From positions 1-64,000 of the forward strand of contig QANZ01017556.1 in NCBI GenBank assembly GCA_003254925.1: DNA of 64,000 nucleotides, given 5' to 3'. A model generated the notes under the pieces. That model ran no database searches. It was not told the origin of the DNA and saw nothing but the letters and a program-made list of their open reading frames with translations. Numbering within the stretch: the stretch's first letter is position 1; every line of letters begins with the position of its first letter. This DNA is from Chamaecrista fasciculata (Eukaryota; Streptophyta; Magnoliopsida; Fabales; Fabaceae). The position numbers and the translations under genes are program-made. Shown piece by piece: positions 58,101 to 64,000 of this stretch.

Positions 58101-61100
58101 TGTACCAACTGAAGAGGGGCAACAAGGACAGTTCCAGCTGGTATAATTACCCCATTTGCAAAGCTCAAGTCTGAATGGAGGATAAAAGTAGAGTATAAAT
58201 AGATGGGTAATCGTTCAAATTCAAAACAAAAGCTAGTTGCTTTTTCTTTCCCTTTAACATTAACAAGAAGTGAATAACAGAAAAAAAAACTTAGTCTTTA
58301 ACAGATAGATGAAAGAAGATGTATCAATTCAAGTGTTAAAAAGCAAAAGCTGAAAGGGATTCAAGCATTCAACAGTACAAAGAATACTTATGATATTACA
58401 AATAACTGGATTCCAAATCATGTTTGCACATCATTGGTGCTTTTCTAAAATTAAACTAAGCATCAAACAATGCTTATCTTATTAATTTTAGAAGATTATA
58501 ACCATATATCTATATTTAATAAGCAATTTCATTGCAGCAGGGATCAAATAGGATCAAAATATAAATTGTTGTTGATGTAGGTACACAAGATGATTAACAC
58601 ACGGGTTTAAGTTAATGAGGGATATATCTGACTGAGGTACGGAAAGTAGAATAAAAAAATAGAATGAACATAATCATGATGTTTTTTACAAGTTGACCAC
58701 AAGTTAGCGAATATATTCTGTTCCTAGAGTTAATCAGAAAATGTGCAAACTGCATAGGTTTGCTTTAAGTCAGTTGGTTTCTTCACCAAAGAAGCCCAAG
58801 GAACCTACAGCCTCACTAGATATATTTCATACAATATACAATATCAAAAGCTTCGGGCTTTTAAGCAATATCTCACCATGCTTGAGAGAACACCTCTGCA
58901 GTAAGGGCCCTAATGGCATAAGACGTGCAGATTCATAAATTGTAGCCAATAATAAAGGCATCCTGTAAATATCTTCCTGCTCATATTTCGATGGATTTTT
59001 CCCTACAAAGGTAATCTCTGAATAAACCTGTAATGAATAAAATCACTTGTCAAGCAGATCACGGTTTATCTAGATTGCTATATCCAGAACAGATGCAAAG
59101 CAATATCATTCATCAATTTAAAATCTTGTAATTATATTAAGACATGAGAATGATGGAAAACCAGATAAAGATACAATATTCACCACCACATTAGTGTACT
59201 AAGACAGTAAAGGGGAAAAAAAAAATTAACCACACCATGCTCAATAAAACAGAAAATTTCAGCACTCAAAAACAATTTAGTGAGTTTTTTAAAGAAGGAA
59301 TATTGAGCACAAAATTATATTTAGTGTTGTTTCTTGAAGTTGGTGTCCTGTAAAACTACTGACCAGCATTATCAAAATTCATAAGAAAGCATGTATGTAT
59401 GGCTTGTTTCTTGAAGTTAATGTCACATAAAGCTATTCAAACGTATATAAGCAAAAAAAGTGTTTTATGAACTGTTGCTCTACAGCACTCTGGTTAAAAA
59501 TTTTTGTCAGAAGAAAATTGGCAAATAGCAGAGCCACTGAGCGCAATCAAATAAGCAGTAAGGAGCAAACACAGAATTGCAAACAAGGAGCATTCATCCT
59601 GTTGAAAAATCTAGAATTTTTATTATTATCTTTTATATTAGAATTTTATTTATGTTATCATTATCTTTATCAAATAGGATTAGATTAAATTAGATTAGAT
59701 TATATTTCTTCAGTTATTATCTTTTCAAAGTAGGTTTAGGATTCCTAACTTGATTAGGAATATTTTCTCTTATTTAAGTCGTTGTAAACACTTTTGTTCA
59801 ATGCCAATAATAATACAAATTTTATTATCTAATTCTCAACACATCCTGACAAAGGATCAAAAAAATTCAAACAGGTGTAGTTATAAATTAACCAGCAGCC
59901 TTCATTAAAAAGAAAAAAGGAAAAATCCCAACCAAATCTAATTAACCATCTAGGAAATTCAGGATTTTAGACTAGTCTTGTTGTTTTGAGCATTTGAGAG
60001 AGTAAATTAAAATTAAAGGACCCTTGATCAAGTCTACTGATGAAATGTATTGTACAACAAAAACATAGTGAAGAGATCTGAACCTGTTCCTGTATTGCTG
60101 GATGCATGACAAGCCGAGTCAATACACTGGAGATTAACGCTGCTGTAGTTTGACATCCATGATACATCACACCCATGATATTCCCATATGATTCTTCTTT
60201 TGCAGAATTATGATCATTAAGCCCACGAAAGATATTTTGGAAGCCATCATCAGAACAGCACTTTGCACCATGTGCTGTCCCCATTTCTATGTTGGATTTT
60301 TCACTTTGGACATTTTGCTCAATATGGTGAAAGAGCTTGCAACTTTTTCTGCAATGTTGAAGGATATCTTGAGTTAACGATTTCAACTTGGTGCATAAGC
60401 ATTGGTACCTCCAAAATCCACGTCTCCAGAAGGGAGTCACATTGTAGGACGCCCAAAAACAGGCATCTTTACCAATCTTCATCAGGAGTTCCTCATAAAG
60501 TGCAGCCTTAGGCCATGCCAAGAATCCATCTCCAAAAAATGTTGTTCCCATTATGCTGAAAGCCATATGCTGGGAAATCAATCTACTATCAATATTTCCT
60601 TCCGCTCTGAGGTTTTCTATTTTGTCCAAAATAAAGTCTAAAACCGTCGAAGGAATTAGATCAGCATTCTTGAGCAATCTTTCATTCAATTCTGTCGCCA
60701 ATAATTCCCTTCTCTGTTGCACCTGGGGATTTAAAATCAAATGCCAAGTATGAACAAAAAAGAAGAGCTGTTTGATCTGAAGATCCCAAAACTGCAAAAC
60801 CCCAAATATATTGCTACTGGAGTACAAATCAATTGTTGCGTCCTGTGACTCAAATCAGAGACACCAAATTTCCATATCATGTGATTTGATACATATGAGA
60901 ATCTTGTGATAAGCAAACAACTTATGTAATTTCTATTGGTGAGAAAAAAATAATAAAAAGAGAAGTGTATTGCTGCACTATTGCATCCTCAATATGGTAA
61001 AAAAGACAAAATATGCTCATAAGAGAAGTAAGACTACTCAGTGATAGATCACTAAAATGATTTCACATTCCCCAAATATATTATTGGATAGATCAAGTAC

Positions 61101-63189
61101 TTCTGGAGGTACAAATAATAAATAATGAGTCAGTGATAGATTACAGCTTTAACTTCCAATCAAGATTAATCATGAGTACAAATAATAAATAGTCAGACAT
61201 CTACACCTTTTCAAAGGAAGAAGAAAAGAGGCTTGATTGCCCGAAGGCTAGTCGAAATGCTTTCCCTGTGAATGGGAGCTTGTCTTCAGCCTTTAAAAGC
61301 ATCTCTTGAATTAGCACTGGATCCTTTACTGACACCAGAAGCTGGGTAGGACCCAGCCATAGCTTAACAATTGATCCATACCTCTTGTGAGATTCTGACA
61401 AAAGATCTGAAGTTCAAACAGCAAAGTGTACAATCAGTTTGGTAAGTATTAAAACAAAAAGTCAGACTGTAATTTTATTCAATACCAAAAACACAATAGA
61501 ATCTTTACTAGATTTTGGGGAGTTTGAAATATAGGCACAGGGTGGTTGCATTCTACTATAAGAACTTATCATTAAATTATTCTTACTACTATGAAACCCT
61601 ATGAGTGTAGTGATCACTTATTATTATTTTTGTTTTCTGAGCTGATTTTACAAATAAAGGTGGTGAGGAATGCACCTAACAATTTCAATGGATCTTCCAG
61701 CTCTGACAAACCAGAATATTTCCTCTTACATTGCTGAAAAAGGTTTTCTTGAGTAAATATCATTATCAGTTCTTAACATAGCAATTAGTTATCTGTTTCG
61801 TAGGCTAAATTCACAAAGCCTCCCTCAAACAGGTTCAAAGGATCATATGCAATTAAACGAAGAAATTTCTATCTTTAGCTACACCTCTCAAACCAATATA
61901 TGTGATCGATCCTGTGACCAGAAGCACACATAAAATATCACACCTCATCTCTTGTACAAAAATTTATTTTTTATATTACATCAATTGGGTTTATCACACT
62001 GTAATATGGTACATCATAATATCTCATATTATGATATACATGTTTGGTATTTTTAGTCCAATAACATAAATTCTCTTTTAAACTTCTTTATTTATCCCTA
62101 TAAATTTTTTTAAACTACATCTTAAAATAATAAGTAATTTTTCTTAAGGAAAAGATTCGTTCATACTTTTATACTAAAAATTATTACTTTATAATTTTCA
62201 TTAGTAATTAAATAATAACACTATAATAAAGAATAATTCTAAATTTTAAATGTCTAAATAAAGTATAAATTATCCAAACAAAAAGATTGACAAAAAATAA
62301 TAAAAGATAAAATCAGCAATTTATCTTCTTTCCGTAAAGTATCCAATCTGATATTTAAGATTGGCTGAAAATTTAGTCTCATATCTTTGCTGACTTTGCT
62401 GAGTTTGCTGAGTTCCCGTATTTTTTCTGTTGTACTTTGGTCTAAGGTCTCAATTTAGTCTTATATCATTCTTTGCCATATATCTTCGGGTCAAATTACA
62501 GAATATCTGTGCAAAAAGGATCAATAGTTATTTGAACTTTTGCATCTGACCCAAAGATAATATACGACCAATTCTGCAATTGACCTAAACATAAAAAGAC
62601 ATGGGACCAAATTGGTAACATACTCAAAGATATGAGACAAAAAAATGTAACAAAAAAAACAATGGACCAAATTGAGAACTTGGCAAAAAATATGGTACCA
62701 AATTTGCACTTTGATCTTCAAGATTTAAGATCACGCAGGAAAAAAAATATTGAAATCGCAAACAGCCTGTTGACGCGATGATTGATGAAGTAAACCCAAA
62801 ATCGAATGCAACCAGCAAAATCAACACTAATTCAATCAATAGGTAGAAGAAGGAGCTAATTAAGGAGGCGAGAAATCAAGAAAGAAAAACTGACCGGTGA
62901 GATTTTGCCGGGAAATGAGGGTACAGTGACCGTAGAAAGAGGGACTTGGAATCCCGGGAATTTTGTTGGCGGCGAACCACAATCGGAACAATCTAGCAAG
63001 TTTCGCGAGCAAGAGAAGAGTGACGAGGATGAGAGAAAGCCAGAGAAAAGCGTTGATTTCTCTGGTGAGGAAGTCGCTGAGGAGGATGCGAAAAGAAGCA
63101 TTATTATTGCAAGAGGCGGATCTGGATTGGAGAAGAAGACCGAAGAAAGTGATTGGGCGAGAATCGCATGGTGATGATGGAGGCTTCAT
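55152..63189 (-). CDS. Cytochrome P450, divergent plant family
   Basis: Eight exons with continuous phase: 63189-62895, 61747-61676, 61406-61207, 60722-60084, 59027-58877, 58170-57994, 56202-56033 and 55259-55152; 603 residues. A membrane anchor (about 45-63) is followed by KIPGIPSPS, the proline hinge of ER-bound P450s. The K-helix ExxR is ESAR (434-437), then NPYRF, and the haem loop is FGSGTRACVG with Cys about 546. The I-helix reads HGCQTT (377-382) where most P450s have (A/G)GxD/ET, so the acid that helps split oxygen is Gln. The usual C-helix W-x3-R is replaced by FEKVQQRR. Length exceeds the usual 500 because of a long N-terminus and an insert after the H helix. These traits suggest a rarely studied clan (CYP727 is one thought, unverified). 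The exon 2 acceptor (CTCAAG) was chosen to keep frame. Substrate unknown. Confidence 0.88.
56782..57316. mobile_element. Fold-back element in a P450 intron
   Basis: The left end GGGTAAATTACACGTTGGTA and right end AGAGTAATTTACCC are inverted. Arms of about 200 bp share CCACTTTAGTACCCTGTGGT and ACACTTTGGTACC words. It lies between exons 6 and 7 of the P450. Confidence 0.8.
59600..59841. mobile_element. Solo LTR, 242 bp
   Basis: It begins TGTTGAAAAATCTAG and ends TAATTCTCAACA, an inverted TGTTGA/TCAACA pair. CATCC flanks it on both sides (59595-59599 and 59842-59846), a perfect 5-bp duplication. No internal region or second LTR remains, so recombination between LTRs probably removed them. It lies in P450 intron 4. 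Confidence 0.85.
60840..61206. other. P450 intron 3 with duplicated sequence
   Basis: ACTCCAGTAGCAATATATTTGGGG (minus strand, near 60810) and CTCCAGAAGTACTTG...ATATATTTGGGG (near 61080-61110) are similar. The frame upstream of exon 4 (to 60827) stays open, so a longer exon 4 is conceivable, but its acceptor would be poor. Confidence 0.4.
62345..62722. mobile_element. Fold-back element in P450 intron 1
   Basis: The right arm (GACCAAATTGGTAACATACTCAAAGATATGAGAC...CCAAATTTGCACTTTG) is matched less well by a left arm with CTTTGGTCTAAGGTCTCAATTTAG. A further half copy lies at 63486-63700 outside the gene. Confidence 0.6.
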
Positions 63190-64000
63190 TTTTTTCTCAT
63201 CACAGAGAGAGAGAATGAATGATTGGGGGGGTTTTTGATTTTCTTCTTCAGCTTTCAGCTTTTTCTTCTTCTTCGACTTCGTCTTGTTTCTGACTTTTCT
63301 TCGTTTGGTTGGATTCACGGACCGCACTAACAGACACACAAGGCCACGTTACTTGTCGTTACTATTCGCGATTCAGCCAATACGGTTTTCTAACTGACAC
63401 GTGTCTTGTGGAATTTTGTATAGTATATGGAATGGAATATGCAATTATGGATGGATGGATATGGACGGAAAACTACAAAGCAAGATTTTTTTCTAAAAGA
63501 AGGCCAAATTCCCAATTTGCTCCCATATCTTTTGCTTAATTTTCAATTTGGTCTTATATCTTTTTTTGTTCCACTTTTAGTCTCATATTTATGGATCAGG
63601 TCCCATCTATTTTTCTATTATAGATTTGGTCTCATATCTTTGAGTCAACTTCATAATTGGTCCTCTATTTTTTTGTCTGATTGTTTTTATTTTTTGGTCC
63701 ATTCATGAAAGAAAACAAATGAGAAACAAACCCGTTCAAAAAACGGGGGAATGGGGCTCATCTCCCAAGACCCACATAGAGAGATCTGGACAAGGAAAAG
63801 CTCACGACAGCAAATAAACCTCCTATTTTCCAAAAGGGAGATAAAACATACCCAGTTAACACACAAGGGTATGAACTAAAAGACTCCCTTCAACAGAGCA
63901 ATCTATAAAAAAAAGCCCATAAAAACAACAAAAAACACATACTTGAAGATCCTGTTGACATTCTTCATAAAAGATCTTCATCTATATCAACCGATTGCTG
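63190..64000. other. P450 promoter side and window end
   Basis: A CT-rich leader (63236-63300) precedes the P450 start. 63486-63700 is one arm of the fold-back family (CCAATTTGCTCCCATATCTT and similar). From 63720 to the end there is no recognised feature. Confidence 0.5.

Noticed and set aside
59967..60827. Longer exon 4 of the P450 starting at 60827
   Set aside because: The added residues have no P450 match. The acceptor AAATCCCCAG at 60723 keeps phase with exon 3 and gives a contiguous P450 alignment.
62905..63238. Two plus-strand frames antisense to P450 exon 1
   Set aside because: They are charged shadows of a hydrophobic N-terminal exon with no motif of their own.

Overview
The window is nuclear DNA of a flowering plant, almost certainly a eudicot. 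The evidence is GT-AG introns in AT-rich DNA, plant-only protein families (phytocystatin, an EAR-motif QALGGH zinc finger, proton-pump-interactor-like proteins) and a dense load of plant transposons (Copia, RTE-type LINE, tRNA-derived SINEs, Tourist, Mutator-like and hAT miniature elements). I could not settle the species. There are no operons; genes sit singly with their own introns.

Layout. 1-14.8 kb is repeat-rich: an ACCGG-rich hAT-like element, a Tourist MITE with TAA duplications, a Mutator-like MITE with a perfect 10-bp duplication, a 1.9-kb Tourist/Harbinger-like element sitting inside a kelch-type pseudogene (a second copy of the same region near 8.4-8.9 kb shows the empty site), a stem-loop holding 31-bp tandem repeats, and a decayed Copia element with both LTRs (11.0-14.7 kb, minus strand). 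14.8-20.1 kb carries exons resembling the plant Mediator subunit MED15 on the minus strand, broken up by LINE, Copia, SINE and probable mitochondrial DNA. 20-32 kb holds a hAT MITE, one intact intronless C2H2 zinc-finger repressor gene (24.2-25.1 kb, minus) and a 1.7-kb tandem duplication of a broken RNase H-like sequence.

32.8-48.6 kb is the main gene island: a six-exon NC2-alpha/DRAP1 corepressor gene (plus), two tandem genes for short coiled-coil proteins resembling proton pump interactor (plus; the second has a damaged or re-spliced last exon), and a four-exon two-domain phytocystatin (minus) with secretory signal, papain-inhibiting QVVAG loop and legumain-inhibiting SNSL motif. 49.3-54.2 kb is a nest of a truncated RTE LINE, a truncated Copia element with its 3' LTR, and the last two repeats of a pentatricopeptide gene. 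55.1-63.2 kb is an eight-exon divergent cytochrome P450 gene (minus) with a 242-bp solo LTR and a fold-back element in its introns.

The genes show no evident shared pathway. The most notable features are the tandem interactor-like pair, the P450 with unusual helix motifs, and at least eight scattered fold-back elements whose arms share an ACTTTTGGTCCC-like sequence. All exon borders below were read by eye from splice consensus and reading-frame continuity; no database search was run.
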